Assembly (NCBI GenBank): GCA_030448185.1
Contig: JAUJNL010000001.1
Span: forward strand, 1 to 64,000
DNA from: Cytophagales bacterium
GTDB lineage: Bacteria > Bacteroidota > Bacteroidia > Cytophagales > 172606-1
Direction of reading: 5' to 3'
Length of the DNA: 64,000 nucleotides
Below are positions 47,925 to 58,191 of the stretch, piece by piece; within the stretch, counting starts at the first letter, position 1; each line of letters starts with the position of its first letter. The notes below the pieces were generated by a model, which saw only the letters and a program-made list of their open reading frames with translations, made no database searches and was not told the DNA's origin. The translations under genes were made by a program, and so were the position numbers.

Positions 47925-48542
47925 CTAAAAATTCCCCTGCATAACGGTCATTAACAGAAGTAACGCTATGTTTTCAACTGCTAAATGTTTCTTTAGGGTA
48001 CGAAGGGCATTAAAAATCAAATTGTAAGCCGATTGGGCATTTACGCCCATAATATCCGCAATTTCCTCATAGGGCATATTCTGATAAAATTTCAAAAAAA
48101 TAGCTTCCCGTTGCCGCCTGGTAAGCTGGTCCATAGCCCGGTGAAGTCCGTATTCCGTTTGCTGCAAGTCTTGCTGCCCAATAATACGGACTTCCGGCGT
48201 AACAGTGTCCGCGGACGATTTACCTTCCAGCAGCGAGGCTTCACCCTTTATATTGCGCTGATTCAACTCCAAGTGCCGTACCACCTTTCGCTTGATGCAA
48301 GCCAGCAGGTAATACCGTACCGAGGTGGTAGCACTCAGATTGGACCGGCTGCGCCAAAGCTCCACAAATAGATCATGAATGCAATCTTTGATCAAGTCGC
48401 GGTCACTGGTAAAGCGGGTCGAGTAATCGTACAAGGAATCAGCGTAATACTCATACAGTCTGGCAAAGGCCTGGGTACACCCTCCCTGAAACTCATGCCA
48501 CATGGCTTCTTCACTTGTATATGAGTGTTCTTTACCGATCAT
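47925..48542 (-). CDS. ECF-type RNA polymerase sigma factor (Bacteroidetes SusCD-linked)
   Basis: A 205-residue ECF sigma factor. Region 2 is FARLYEYYADSLYDYSTRFT, KDCIHDLFVELWRSRSNL; region 4 is LTRRQREAIFLKFYQNMPYE and EEIADIMGVNAQSAYNLIF, with a recognition helix near residue 170. The C-terminus is hydrophobic (NIALLLLMTVMQGNF), a feature known in this group and possibly a membrane or FecR contact. It heads the leftward FecR-SusC-SusD locus (252 bp before FecR) and should drive it once released. A promoter of the housekeeping type lies directly upstream. Confidence 0.92.
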   Translation of the reverse strand: MIGKEHSYTSEEAMWHEFQGGCTQAFARLYEYYADSLYDYSTRFTSDRDLIKDCIHDLFVELWRSRSNLSATTSVRYYLLACIKRKVVRHLELNQRNIKGEASLLEGKSSADTVTPEVRIIGQQDLQQTEYGLHRAMDQLTRRQREAIFLKFYQNMPYEEIADIMGVNAQSAYNLIFNALRTLKKHLAVENIALLLLMTVMQGNF

Positions 48543-48556
48543 AAGTAAAACGAAAA

Positions 48557-48583
48557 CAAAAGTATTTATTTTAAATTTAACAA
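48557..48583 (-). promoter_or_regulatory. Promoter of the ECF sigma gene
   Basis: On the minus strand TTG (48581-48583), a 16-bp AT-rich spacer and TACTTTTG (48557-48564) fit TTG-N-TAnnTTTG. Transcription would start only about 10 bp before the ATG at 48542. Confidence 0.5.
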
Positions 48584-49035
48584 TATTTAATATAAACTAA
48601 AAAGTATTTAGCTGCTTTAGAAGAAGTTAGGCCAGCTATACTGAGAAAGCACCGGAATATTCATTGCTGTTTCTGTTCCAGTTTTTTCTTTGGTCCTTCC
48701 ACGTGCACAAGAAGACAGTTTATGTTAGTTCCAAGTCACTATTGCAGCATTTTATCCGTAAAAATAGTTTGGTGTAAGGTGTAATAGCCGAAAATCAAAT
48801 AAAAAGCATTTTAGGGGCTATCTACTAAATGAGAATGGCCAAGTTTTTGACGGGTAAGGAAAGAGGAGTATTTGTGCTGATGGTTGTTTTTTGAAAATTC
48901 TAATTTGCAGCTGTTTTTGCGCATAGGGTTGCTGATCATAATTCAACTCATTCGGTTACAAGAAAAATCCAGAGACTGACCATAAACTAAGCTGCCGGAG
49001 ACAAAATCAGGTAGCAGTCGAAAATAATTAAACAT
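48584..49035. other. Non-coding divergent gap
   Basis: About 450 bases between the sigma factor gene and the AsmA-like gene. No terminator, repeat or small gene recognised. Confidence 0.35.
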
Positions 49036-52000
49036 ATGAAAAAAGCTATTTTAATCATACTAGGTATTGTAGTTGTGCTGCTAGGAGCCGCTATGATTTT
49101 GCCCGTGATCTATAAAGATGAGATCAAAGCTAAGGTAGACAAGGAAATTGTCAAGCGGGTTGACGCTAAGGTATATTACCAGGACTTTGACGTGAGCATT
49201 TTCCGGCATTTTCCGAATATCACCGCTACCCTGGATCGTTTTGGTGTAGCAGGTAGAGGTGTTTTCCGGGGTGACACCCTTATTTCGGCTAATTCCTTTG
49301 AAGTCACGGTAAATATTATGAGTGTGATCGGCGGCGACAAGATCAAGATCAAAGCGCTTGACCTCGAAAATCCACGCATTAAGGTAAAGGTATTGAAGGA
49401 TGGCAAGGCCAATTACGACATCTACATTCCCGACACTACAGAAGTAAGCCCTAGTGTGGATACTACTAAGTCTGAGTTTGCCCTCCAGGTAGACCAATGG
49501 TCGATTAAGAACGGGTACGTGGTCTACGATGACCGCACCCTGCCCCTGTACGCCAAAATAATAAACCTCAACCATACCGGCAGCGGCGATATCAACCAGG
49601 ATATCTACGACCTGGCCACCCGCACCACCATTGATTCACTCACGGTTGCCTACGATGGCACCGAATATTTGCATAAGAAGCGGTTGGAGGCTGATATGAC
49701 GCTGAACATGAATATGCCCCAGTCGAAGTATACTTTTAAGGAAAATACGGTAAAACTCAATGATTTTGCCTTTGGCTTTGACGGCTACGTAGCGCTGCCC
49801 GATACGGTCAATACCAATCTGGACCTGACTTTCAAGGCAAAGGAAAATACATTCAAAAGTTTGCTTTCTCTGGTGCCTGGCGTGTATACGAAAGATTTTA
49901 AAGATTTGACTGCGGAAGGTAATGTGGCCTTTGACGGTTTTGCCAAGGGTACTTATAACGATAAGCAAATGCCCGGTTTTGGCCTGAATGTTCAGGTGAA
50001 AGAGGGTCAGATGAAGTATACTGACCTTCCGACCGCGGTGAAAAACATTAACGTGGACATGAAGGTGAACAATCCGGATGGCAACCTGGAAAACACCGTA
50101 GTGGACATCAAGAAGTTTCACGCTGACTTTGGCAAAAACCCGGTTGATGGCCGTGTTTGGTTAAAAGGATTAACCAATTACGATATTGACGCCAACATTC
50201 TGGCTAGACTCAATCTGGGCGAACTCACGCAAATGTTCCCAATGGAAGGCCTGACGCTAAAGGGCTTGTATAACTTGGATCTGAAAGCTAAGGGCGTGTA
50301 TAGTGATTCGCTGAAGAAAATGCCAGCGGTGAATGCCGTGATGAGCCTGGCAAATGGTTACGTGAAATCAAAAGACTTTCCGGCTCCGATTGAGCAACTG
50401 AACTTTAATGCCACGGTAAATAATGCCACTGGCCAGATGGCCGATACCAAAATCAACGTGAGCAACTTCCGGATGCTGCTGGAAGGGGAGCCGCTGACCG
50501 CGAATGCCTACATCGAGAACCTGGATAATTATACCTGGGATCTGAATGCCAAAGGGGGCATTGATCTGACCAAGCTGACCAAAATCTACCCGCTGGAAGG
50601 CATGACGTTGACGGGCCGGGTGCAGGGGAATATCGAGACCAAGGGCAAGATGTCGGATGTGGAAGCCGAACGGTACGACCAATTACCTACCAGTGGCGCG
50701 GTACAAATCAGTAACCTCACCTACACCAGCACCGATTTGCCCCAGGGAATGAAGATCAGCAAGGCTAGTATGAACTTCACGCCGCAGCAGATCAATATTA
50801 CTTCATTTGACGGCTCTCTGGGCAAAAGTGACGTTTCGGTAACGGGGTCGCTGACCAATTACATCAAGTATATTTTCCGGGAGAATGAGACCATCCGGGG
50901 CAATATGTCCTTCCGTTCGCAGCAATTTGACGTAAACGAATGGATGACTGATGACCCCAATGCGCCCAAGACTACCGAAGAAGAACCACTCAGCGTCATT
51001 GAAGTGCCCAAAACCATCGACTTTACCCTGGTTTCGTCTATCAACAAGGTATTGTATGACAACATGACGCTGGATAACCTCAACGGTACGATCATTGTCC
51101 GGGATGGCGCCGTGCGGATGGAAAAATTAAACTTCAATAGTTTGGGTGGGAATTTCATCGCCAATGGGGTGTATGACAGCAAAGACATCGCCAAGCCGAG
51201 TTTTGATTTTGACCTCAATATTGCCGGTGTAGCCGTGCAGGAGGCCTACAAGACCTTTAATACGGTAAAGGCCCTGATGCCTATGGCGCAGTATATTCAG
51301 GGTGATTTCTCGACTGATTTTAAAATCGGCGGCCGTTTAGGTCAGGATATGATGCCACTGTATCCCACCCTTACCGGCGGCGGCATCATTAAACTGGCTC
51401 AGGCTATCATTAAGGATGCCCCGGTACTTACTTCATTGGCCAGCGTAACCCGGTTAAAAGACCTGACTCCGGCCCAGCTACGTGACATCATCCTAAAAGC
51501 AGAAGTAAAGGATGGCCGTATTTACTTTCAGCCGTTTGACGTGCAGGTTTCAAATTATAAAATGAACGTAGGCGGCAGCAATGGTATTGACGGTTCGCTC
51601 GACTACAAGGTAAAAATGGATATTCCGGCGGGAGTCATCGGGGCACAGGTAAACAATGCCTTAGCTTCACTTACGGGCAAGGCGGTCCAAAACGCCGAAA
51701 CCATTACGCTGAATCTAAATGTAGGCGGTACCGCCACTAACCCGAAAATTGGCTTGGCGGGCAGTAGCACCAGCGGTTCTATCGCGGAAACTGCCAAAGA
51801 AGCTGTTAAGGAAAGAGTAACCGCTGAAGTGGCTAGAGCCTAGGCCTCAGCGGCAGCCAAAGCCCGTGGGCCGAGGCTGACAGACTGAAGGCCGAGGCTG
51901 AAGCCCGGGTTAAAGCCGAGCAGGATCGCCTCAGGGCTGAAGCCGAAAAGAAGCAGCAGGAACTGGAGCAAAAAGCAAAAGAAGCAGAAGCCGGGCCAAG

Positions 52001-52104
52001 GAAGAAGCCCGCAAAAAGCTGGAAGCCGAGAAGAACCGCCTTAAAGACCGTTTCCTTAAAAGCCTGCCCCTGCTTCACCGGATACCGCTAACACCAGTCA
52101 ATAG
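49036..52104 (+). CDS. AsmA-like envelope protein, C-terminal tail broken
   Basis: Large AsmA-family protein, which in other bacteria helps move phospholipids and assemble the outer membrane. An N-terminal helix (AILIILGIVVVLLGAAMIL) anchors it in the inner membrane; the periplasmic part is a long repetitive beta-structure with recurring words (PMEGLTLKGLYNLDLKAKG, PLEGMTLTGRVQGNIETKG), and the AsmA C-terminal region is at GDFSTDFKIGGRLGQDMMPL. The frame stops at TAG 51841-51843, but a lysine/glutamate-rich coiled coil continues with shifts (LKAEAEARVKAEQDRLRAEA, KEEARKKLEAEKN) to KPAPASPDTANTSQ and TAG at 52102-52104. AsmA proteins of this phylum often have that tail, so the full gene probably ends there. 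Confidence 0.85.
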
Positions 52105-52183
52105 AATATGAAGCGGTTAACGTGCAGGGCAACTGCGGAGGCATAGAATATAGCATTATAGTATGTCTCACCAATTCCAGAGC

Positions 52184-52217
52184 AAACCCCGAAAGATTTA
52201 GAAATCTTTCGGGGTTT
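52184..52217 (+). terminator. Hairpin terminator of the AsmA-like gene
   Basis: A 16-bp perfect stem (AAACCCCGAAAGATTT at 52184-52199 and its complement 52202-52217) with a 2-base loop; a short TTATTAT run follows. Confidence 0.85.
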
Positions 52218-52224
52218 ATTATAA

Positions 52225-52362
52225 CTAAGTACACTGTTCATTAAATAAGTTAATAGCTCTAGTTGTTGGTGAAAACACCAACAACGGCTTTGCTGATTGC
52301 CATTGTTGGTGTTTTCACCAACAATCATTTTTCTAAACTCACTTGCTTAACAGTGTACTAAG
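52225..52362. repeat. BIME-like element: two mirrored hairpins inside outer inverted repeat
   Basis: Outer arms CTAAGTACACTGTT (52225-52238) and its near complement (52349-52362, 13 of 14). Inside are two perfect palindromic hairpins, GTTGTTGGTG-AAAA-CACCAACAAC (52262-52285) and ATTGTTGGTG-TTTT-CACCAACAAT (52302-52325). Their shared core is the same but the loops are AAAA and TTTT, so one is the reverse complement of the other. No coding capacity. Confidence 0.85.
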
Positions 52363-52432
52363 GGATAAATTAATACGATACCTACTGTTTTGATAAGTAT
52401 GATAAGGAAAGTGACCATTTTGAGACGACTTT

Positions 52433-52783
52433 CTAATAAAACGCATCTTCAATATGACGGATTTCCCGCTGGCCATTCAGGGAAATGGCAATTACATCAA
52501 AACGGATGTCATGCGGCCAGTCATTAAGATGAATAAAATGTTCAGCAGCTTTCTTAATATGACCAATTTTGACGCGACTAACGGCTATTTCCGGATCTCC
52601 GAATGATACGTTGGTACGGGTTTTTACCTCCACAAATACCAGCAACTTCTCCTTACGGGCAATAATGTCAATCTCTGCTTTTCCGTAACGGTAGTTGCGG
52701 AGCCAGACCTCATAGCCCTGGTCTTGCAACCATTGGGCCGCCCAGTCTTCTCCTTGGTTGCCTAACTCCAGATTATGGCTCAT
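52433..52783 (-). CDS. yraN: YraN family putative endonuclease
   Basis: A 116-residue member of UPF0102/YraN, related to Holliday-junction resolvases. Visible are the nuclease-like motifs GNQGEDWAAQWLQDQGYEVW at the N-terminus, RYGKAEIDIIARKEKLLVFV with the catalytic Glu/Asp, and VEVKTRTNVSFGDPEIAVS (ExK motif). The C-terminus is HIRFDVIAIS-like (DIRFDVIAISLNGQREIRHI). The role in the cell is not settled. It is divergent from the isomerase gene at 52899. Confidence 0.9.
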   Translation of the reverse strand: MSHNLELGNQGEDWAAQWLQDQGYEVWLRNYRYGKAEIDIIARKEKLLVFVEVKTRTNVSFGDPEIAVSRVKIGHIKKAAEHFIHLNDWPHDIRFDVIAISLNGQREIRHIEDAFY

Positions 52784-52898
52784 ATTGAGTGCCAGCTAAT
52801 AATATGATTAAATTGCCCTTCTTTGGCATCTGTGTGACTACCCCACTTATTATCGAAAGCTCTTGGGCAATTTACCATTAAAACCACTTACCGCATTG

Positions 52899-53897
52899 AT
52901 GCAGCAACTTATCGAAGGATTCAGCAAGCAGATTCTCCAGGCTATTGAATACGGGCAGCACATTCGATTTACCCCGGCCGCTTACGAAATCAGGAATGTA
53001 GTGCTGAGCGGAGTAGGAACCGAGGGGAATGCCGCCGATCTGGTGGCCTCGCTGGTAGTTGACCAGCTATCAGTGCCACTAATGGTGATTAAGAGCTACA
53101 CGCTCCCGGGTTTTGTCAATAAGCACACGCTGGTGATTGTCTCTTCCTTTTCGGGCCACACGGAAGAAACTATAGCGGTACTGGAGCAGGCATTGGCGAA
53201 AGATGCTACCGTAGCTCTAATAACCGCTGGGGGGAAAATGCTCCAGACCGCTACAGAAAAAGGCTTGACGCTGGCCACGTTACCCGACAATACTTCCCCT
53301 AAACGGGCCTTCCTCGGATTTCATTTGGTTCAATTGCTCTTCCTGTTAAACCGGTATGGATTAATGGATGATGCATTCGTCGGACAACTCCGTAAAGCAG
53401 TTGAGTTGATGGATGAACGGGAGGCGTTTATCCGGGATGGGGCTCAGGAACTGGCCGAGGCCCTGACCGGACATCTGCCCATTTTGTACGGCGACAGCCG
53501 CTTATACCCCGTGTTGGCCCGGTTTAGCCAACAGATCAATGAAAATGCCAAGCAACTGGCTCACGTAAATGTGTTGCCGGAGATGAATCACAATGAGCTC
53601 ACCGGTTTCGTGCATCCAGTTGAGATTATCGATAAATCAGTAGTCGTACTGGTGCAGACTGACTTTGATCATCCGCGGGTACGGCACCGGATTAATTGCT
53701 GCCGCCCTATCTTTACCCGCAAAGCTGCCGCTATTGTAGAAGTATTGCTGCGGTACGGCGATTCGCTGCTTGAGCAATGCGTATATCTTATTCACCTATT
53801 CGATTGGACTTCATTCTACCTGGCCGGGCAAAACGGCGCTGATGTACTTGATACCCAGGTGGCTGATTATTTACAGGACGAACTTTCAAAAGCGTAG
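52899..53897 (+). CDS. SIS-domain phosphoglucose/phosphomannose isomerase
   Basis: About 333 residues with two SIS domains: VVLSGVGTEGNAADLVASLV near residue 30, LVIVSSFSGHTEETIAVLEQ near 85, and AQELAEALTGHLPILYGDSR near 190, then a C-terminal lyase-like part with NENAKQLAHVNVLPEMNHNE, the family's conserved His/Glu. It interconverts glucose-6-P (and mannose-6-P) with fructose-6-P, as the bifunctional PGI/PMI of archaea and Bacteroidetes. ATG 52899 (MQQLIEGFSKQILQAI) is used; the longer frame starts at TTG 52863. Confidence 0.88.
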   Translation: MQQLIEGFSKQILQAIEYGQHIRFTPAAYEIRNVVLSGVGTEGNAADLVASLVVDQLSVPLMVIKSYTLPGFVNKHTLVIVSSFSGHTEETIAVLEQALAKDATVALITAGGKMLQTATEKGLTLATLPDNTSPKRAFLGFHLVQLLFLLNRYGLMDDAFVGQLRKAVELMDEREAFIRDGAQELAEALTGHLPILYGDSRLYPVLARFSQQINENAKQLAHVNVLPEMNHNELTGFVHPVEIIDKSVVVLVQTDFDHPRVRHRINCCRPIFTRKAAAIVEVLLRYGDSLLEQCVYLIHLFDWTSFYLAGQNGADVLDTQVADYLQDELSKA

Positions 53898-54010
53898 ATT
53901 TATAATGTAGAATTGACAGTGGACAATTGAAGGAGCTTGCTCAAAAAGGCGAACATAGTTCATGGGTGAGGTGTTAATCCATATACTTAGCTTTGTCTTT
54001 TTAGAATGCT

Positions 54011-54757
54011 ATGAACAAGAGCGTCCAATTTCAGTCGTTAGGGCTGATTGATTATAAACAGGCCTGGGATTATCAGGAGCAGTTGTTTGCGGAGACGGTG
54101 GCCCGAAAAATCCGGAACCGTGACTTGCCGTATGACGAACAGACTGCTACCGGCAACTACCTGCTTTTCTGTGAACATCCGCACGTATATACGATTGGAA
54201 AGAGTGGCAAAGAGCAGCACTTGCTGCTGGGTGAGGAACAACTGGCTCAAATCGGCGCTACCTTTTACCGGATCAACCGCGGGGGTGATATTACGTACCA
54301 CGGGCCGGGGCAATTAGTGGGGTATCCGGTACTGGACCTCGACCATTTTTTCACGGATATTCACCGGTACATGCGCCTGCTGGAAGAGGCGGTTATTCTT
54401 ACCCTGGCTGAGTATACCCTCGATGCTGGCCGCATTCCCGGACTGACCGGCGTGTGGCTCGATTATGAGAAAAGGGAAAATCCCCGGAAAATTTGTGCTA
54501 TGGGCGTAAAAACTAGTCGTTGGGTAACGATGCATGGCTTTGCCCTGAACGTCAATACGGACCTTTTGTACTTTGATCATATTGTCCCCTGCGGCATCGC
54601 TGATAAAGCAGTTACGTCAATGGCCCGTGAATTAGGTACGCCGGTACCCATGAAAGAGGTAGAAGGGAGAATGGTAAAGCACCTGGCTGCATTGTTTGAA
54701 ATGGAAATAACGGAACTTTCATCCTCCAGAATCCCGTTAACTATGCTGGTAATATAA
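54011..54757 (+). CDS. lipB: Octanoyltransferase LipB
   Basis: Transfers octanoyl from acyl-carrier protein to lipoyl domains, the first step of lipoate synthesis. 248 residues with NYLLFCEHPHVYTIGKSGKE, RGGDITYHGPGQLVGYPVLD (residues 90-110), the catalytic Lys region AMGVKTSRWVTMHGFALNVN near 165, and the catalytic Cys in IVPCGIADKAVTSMARELG near 195. The small gene at 54786 follows 28 bp later on the same strand. No lipA is in the window. Confidence 0.93.
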   Translation: MNKSVQFQSLGLIDYKQAWDYQEQLFAETVARKIRNRDLPYDEQTATGNYLLFCEHPHVYTIGKSGKEQHLLLGEEQLAQIGATFYRINRGGDITYHGPGQLVGYPVLDLDHFFTDIHRYMRLLEEAVILTLAEYTLDAGRIPGLTGVWLDYEKRENPRKICAMGVKTSRWVTMHGFALNVNTDLLYFDHIVPCGIADKAVTSMARELGTPVPMKEVEGRMVKHLAALFEMEITELSSSRIPLTMLVI

Positions 54758-54785
54758 TTTATCCAATAGAACTGGACTTTAACCA

Positions 54786-55190
54786 ATGAAAAAAGATATT
54801 CCTTTCCTGCCCGTTGAGGGCGTAAAAATAGCGGTTGTCCATCAAAAAGACTCGGATGCTGCTTTTGACTGGGTAGTATATCTGCTGAATGAAAATGATG
54901 TCACCATTAATAATGTGTTTGTGACTTCCCGGGGATACGGATTCAATGGCGAAGAACAACAAAAGACTTCCACCTTACGTCACGTGATCGGTGACGTCGC
55001 TGCTCATGATTATGCCTTGATTGAAAGCATTGATCCGGCCGTATTCCACCTGAATAATGAATACTGGGTCAGCTACTTTATCAATGGCCAAGTATATGAC
55101 AAGAAATTTATCTTTGTGCCCGATAGTATTGTAGAGGAAAATCTTAGCCGGATTGAACAGTTATCATTGACCGGCGTAGTGCATGTATAA
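54786..55190 (+). CDS. Conserved hypothetical protein next to lipB
   Basis: 134 residues, soluble, without signal peptide or helix. Sequence such as DWVVYLLNENDVTINNVFVT, SRGYGFNGEEQQKTSTLRHV and NNEYWVSYFINGQVYDKKFI suggests a small alpha/beta protein. I recognise it only as a type of Bacteroidetes protein of unknown function. It follows lipB by 28 bp and may be cotranscribed. Confidence 0.7.
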   Translation: MKKDIPFLPVEGVKIAVVHQKDSDAAFDWVVYLLNENDVTINNVFVTSRGYGFNGEEQQKTSTLRHVIGDVAAHDYALIESIDPAVFHLNNEYWVSYFINGQVYDKKFIFVPDSIVEENLSRIEQLSLTGVVHV

Positions 55191-55539
55191 TTGTTTTGAC
55201 AAGATCTTTGTCTAATACTTATCCCGGTAACGAAACCCGTTTTCGTAGATCGGCCCTTTCTGTGCTGGTATTTCCTCTGTTATAAGCTCAGAGGTGTATA
55301 GGATCACCCAATTAGCCATAGGAAAGTGGGCAGGTAAGGTACATAGGCGCTATACCGGAAAACCCCTGAGCTAAATAAATCTGCTTATTTTTGAGCCGCC
55401 CAGCGTAGCCCCGGCTCCCTCTGTACTATACCGGTTAGCAATAACCATTGGGCAGAATAGACTATAAAGTCAACTGTTTGTCGGCACAAGGGCACATTAC
55501 GCATTATCTAAATCTAATTAGCACCTCTACCTGACCCTT
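55191..55539. other. Non-coding gap
   Basis: About 350 bases. GACAAGATCTTTGTC near 55198 is a short palindrome just after the upstream stop codon and may be part of a weak terminator. Nothing else recognised. Confidence 0.35.
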
Positions 55540-56754
55540 ATGATTATCGGCCTGCTCCGCGAAGAAAAACTCCCTCCTGACCGGCGGGTAGCCCTATTGC
55601 CTGATCAGTGTGCCGAAATTCAGAAGCGCTATCCCGGTATTCAGGTGCTTGTCCAGCCTAGCCCGCATCGATGTGTTGCCGAGACCGAGTATATAGCTGC
55701 CGGGTGCCATATCAGCGAGGATATGAACCAATGCGACGTGCTGCTGGGAATCAAAGAAGTGCCGGTCCTGTCATTGCTGCCCGGTAAAACCTATTTCTTC
55801 TTTTCGCACACCATCAAAAAGCAGAAACACAACCGACGCCTGCTGCAAGCGGTTCTGGAAAAAAAAATTACCCTTATTGATTACGAATGCCTGACGGACG
55901 AAGCCGGGCAACGCTTGATTGCCTTTGGTCGCTATGCCGGAATAGTGGGCACTTATAACGCCTTCTGGACCTTCGGCAAGAAGTATGGTTTATACGATTT
56001 GAAAAGAGCCTACGAATGCCGGGATCAGGCGGAGATGGAGACCCAATACAAAAAGATTGGGTTGCCTCCCATTAAAATCGTACTTACCGGAACCGGAAGA
56101 GTAGGAAAAGGAGCGCTGGAAGTACTGCAGGGAATGGGAATCCGGCAGGTAAGCCCGGACGAATTATTAGGCCTAGACTTTACCCAACCCGTATTTGCCG
56201 TACTCCGTTCGCAGGACTATCATCAGCACCGGGAAGGCCAACCCTGGGACGCAGCCCATTTTCACGGGCATCCGCAGCAATACATTTCCCGTTTTAAGGC
56301 TTTTACGCAGGTAGCCGATATACTAATTGCTACGGCCTACTGGCACCCGCAGGCACCGGTGCTATTTACGAAAGAAGACATGCAGAAAACTTCTTTCCGG
56401 ACCCGCGTCGTAGCGGACGTGACCTGTGATATTGATGGCTCTATTCCCTGCACGATAAAATCCTCATCCATCCCGGACCCGGTCTATGACTATGACCGGT
56501 GTACCGGTGAAACGTACCCTGCATTTTCGGACCCGGATCATATCTCGGTGATGGCTATTGACAATCTGCCCTGCGAATTGCCTTTAGACGCATCCCGGTA
56601 CTTTGCGGAGCAGTTAATCAAAAATATACTTCCCCGTTTAACCCAGGCAACTGATGACACCAACGGCGTACTGAGCCGGGCTACCATTGCTACCGGAGGA
56701 GGCCTTACGGAACGGTATAAGTACCTCGACAACTTTGTAAAAGAAGGTTTGTAA
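55540..56754 (+). CDS. Saccharopine dehydrogenase / alanine dehydrogenase-type NAD(P) oxidoreductase
   Basis: 404 residues with the AlaDH/PNT N-terminal domain: IIGLLREEKLPPDRRVALLP, DVLLGIKEVPVLSLLPGKTY, YFFFSHTIKKQKHNRRLLQA; central Rossmann fold IKIVLTGTGRVGKGALEVLQ near residue 185; and a late VVADVTCDIDGSIPCTIKSS and DNLPCELPLDASRYFAEQLI. This combination is typical of the lysine-forming saccharopine dehydrogenase (LYS1) group, in which FFFSHTIKKQ is characteristic. The role in bacteria without a fungal lysine pathway is not clear; lysine catabolism is one option. Confidence 0.82.
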   Translation: MIIGLLREEKLPPDRRVALLPDQCAEIQKRYPGIQVLVQPSPHRCVAETEYIAAGCHISEDMNQCDVLLGIKEVPVLSLLPGKTYFFFSHTIKKQKHNRRLLQAVLEKKITLIDYECLTDEAGQRLIAFGRYAGIVGTYNAFWTFGKKYGLYDLKRAYECRDQAEMETQYKKIGLPPIKIVLTGTGRVGKGALEVLQGMGIRQVSPDELLGLDFTQPVFAVLRSQDYHQHREGQPWDAAHFHGHPQQYISRFKAFTQVADILIATAYWHPQAPVLFTKEDMQKTSFRTRVVADVTCDIDGSIPCTIKSSSIPDPVYDYDRCTGETYPAFSDPDHISVMAIDNLPCELPLDASRYFAEQLIKNILPRLTQATDDTNGVLSRATIATGGGLTERYKYLDNFVKEGL

Positions 56755-56887
56755 AGAGCGTAGTTTCTGCAAATAATAAACGCCTCATTTTTTCTTTAAA
56801 GGGATTATTGATTAATTTGGCCCCGGTAAAAGCGAGTACAACCTAGTACTGTCGGCTATAAATCCGGAATTTAATCCCTTAGTTTAC

Positions 56888-58087
56888 ATGAACATTCACG
56901 AATACCAAGGCAAGGACATCCTGAAAGGCTACGGAGTCCGCATTCAGCAAGGCATCGTGGCCAATACGCCCGAAGAGGCCGTGGAAGCTGCCCGCCAACT
57001 GCACGTACAGACGGGTACCAACTTTTATGTGGTAAAGGCCCAGATTCATGCCGGTGGACGCGGTAAAGGTGGTGGCGTGAAAGTGGCTAAAAACCTGGAG
57101 GAAGTACGGGAACTCTCCAAACGTATCCTTGGCATGCAACTGGTAACGCACCAGACCGGCCCCGAAGGAAAGAAAGTGCACAAAGTACTGATTTCACAGG
57201 ATGTGTACTATCCGGGTCCCGCCGAGCCGAAAGAATTCTACCTGAGTATTCTGCTCGACCGTACCAAAGGCCGTAATGTGATTATGGCCTCTACCGAAGG
57301 CGGGATAGATATTGAAGAAGTAGCGGAACATTCTCCCGAAAAAATCATTAAGGAATGGATTGACCCGATGGTTGGCCTGCAACCGTTCCAAGCCCGCAAA
57401 GTGGCCTTTAAACTTGGTCTGGAAGGCGAGGCATTCAAAGAAATGGTAAAGTTCGTGCAGGCACTGTACAAAGCGTACGTGGAGACGGATTCTTCCATGT
57501 TCGAGATTAACCCCGTGCTAAAGACTTCTGATAATAAAATTCTGGCCGTTGACGCTAAGGTAAATCTGGACGAAAACGCCCTCTTCCGCCATACCAATTA
57601 TACCGACCTGCGGGATATTACTGAAGAAGATCCCCTGGAAGTAGAAGCCAGCCAGGCCGGATTGAACTACGTAAAACTGGATGGCAACGTGGGCTGTATG
57701 GTGAATGGTGCCGGACTGGCTATGGCAACTATGGATATTATCAAGTTGTCCGGCGGCGAACCGGCTAACTTCCTAGATGTAGGCGGTGGCGCCAATGCCC
57801 AAACGGTAGAAGCTGGTTTCCGGATCATTCTGAAAGACCCTAATGTAAAGGCCATTCTGATCAATATCTTCGGGGGTATTGTCCGTTGTGACCGGGTTGC
57901 CAACGGCGTAGTGGAAGCTTACAAGAAAATCGGTGACATCCGCGTACCCATCATCGTCCGTCTGCAGGGTACCAATGCCGAAGAAGGAGCCCGCATTATT
58001 GATGAGTCCGGCCTGAAAGTATTTTCGGCCGTATTGCTGAAAGATGCTGCTGCCAAGGTAACGGAAGTAATGAAGACCGTAAAGTAG
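56888..58087 (+). CDS. sucC: Succinyl-CoA synthetase beta subunit (ADP-forming)
   Basis: 399 residues. ATP-grasp domain from [20 protein letters not shown] through [20 protein letters not shown] and [20 protein letters not shown]; CoA-ligase domain with [20 protein letters not shown] and [19 protein letters not shown] near residue 320. It makes ATP from succinyl-CoA in the citric acid cycle together with SucD, which is not in this window. A terminator follows at 58192, so sucC is not cotranscribed with a downstream sucD. Confidence 0.95.
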   Translation: MNIHEYQGKDILKGYGVRIQQGIVANTPEEAVEAARQLHVQTGTNFYVVKAQIHAGGRGKGGGVKVAKNLEEVRELSKRILGMQLVTHQTGPEGKKVHKVLISQDVYYPGPAEPKEFYLSILLDRTKGRNVIMASTEGGIDIEEVAEHSPEKIIKEWIDPMVGLQPFQARKVAFKLGLEGEAFKEMVKFVQALYKAYVETDSSMFEINPVLKTSDNKILAVDAKVNLDENALFRHTNYTDLRDITEEDPLEVEASQAGLNYVKLDGNVGCMVNGAGLAMATMDIIKLSGGEPANFLDVGGGANAQTVEAGFRIILKDPNVKAILINIFGGIVRCDRVANGVVEAYKKIGDIRVPIIVRLQGTNAEEGARIIDESGLKVFSAVLLKDAAAKVTEVMKTVK

Positions 58088-58191
58088 TTCACCTTTCGGA
58101 ATGCTAAAAGGTGAATGCTAAAGGCTAAATGGGAAAAGAAGGTTTTCAATTAGTTAATACCTAATTTCCCTTGGTCACTAATATAACTTTT

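Noticed and set aside
52262-52325. CRISPR-like repeats
   Set aside because: Only two units, in opposite orientation, with no array or cas genes; they are palindromic hairpins.
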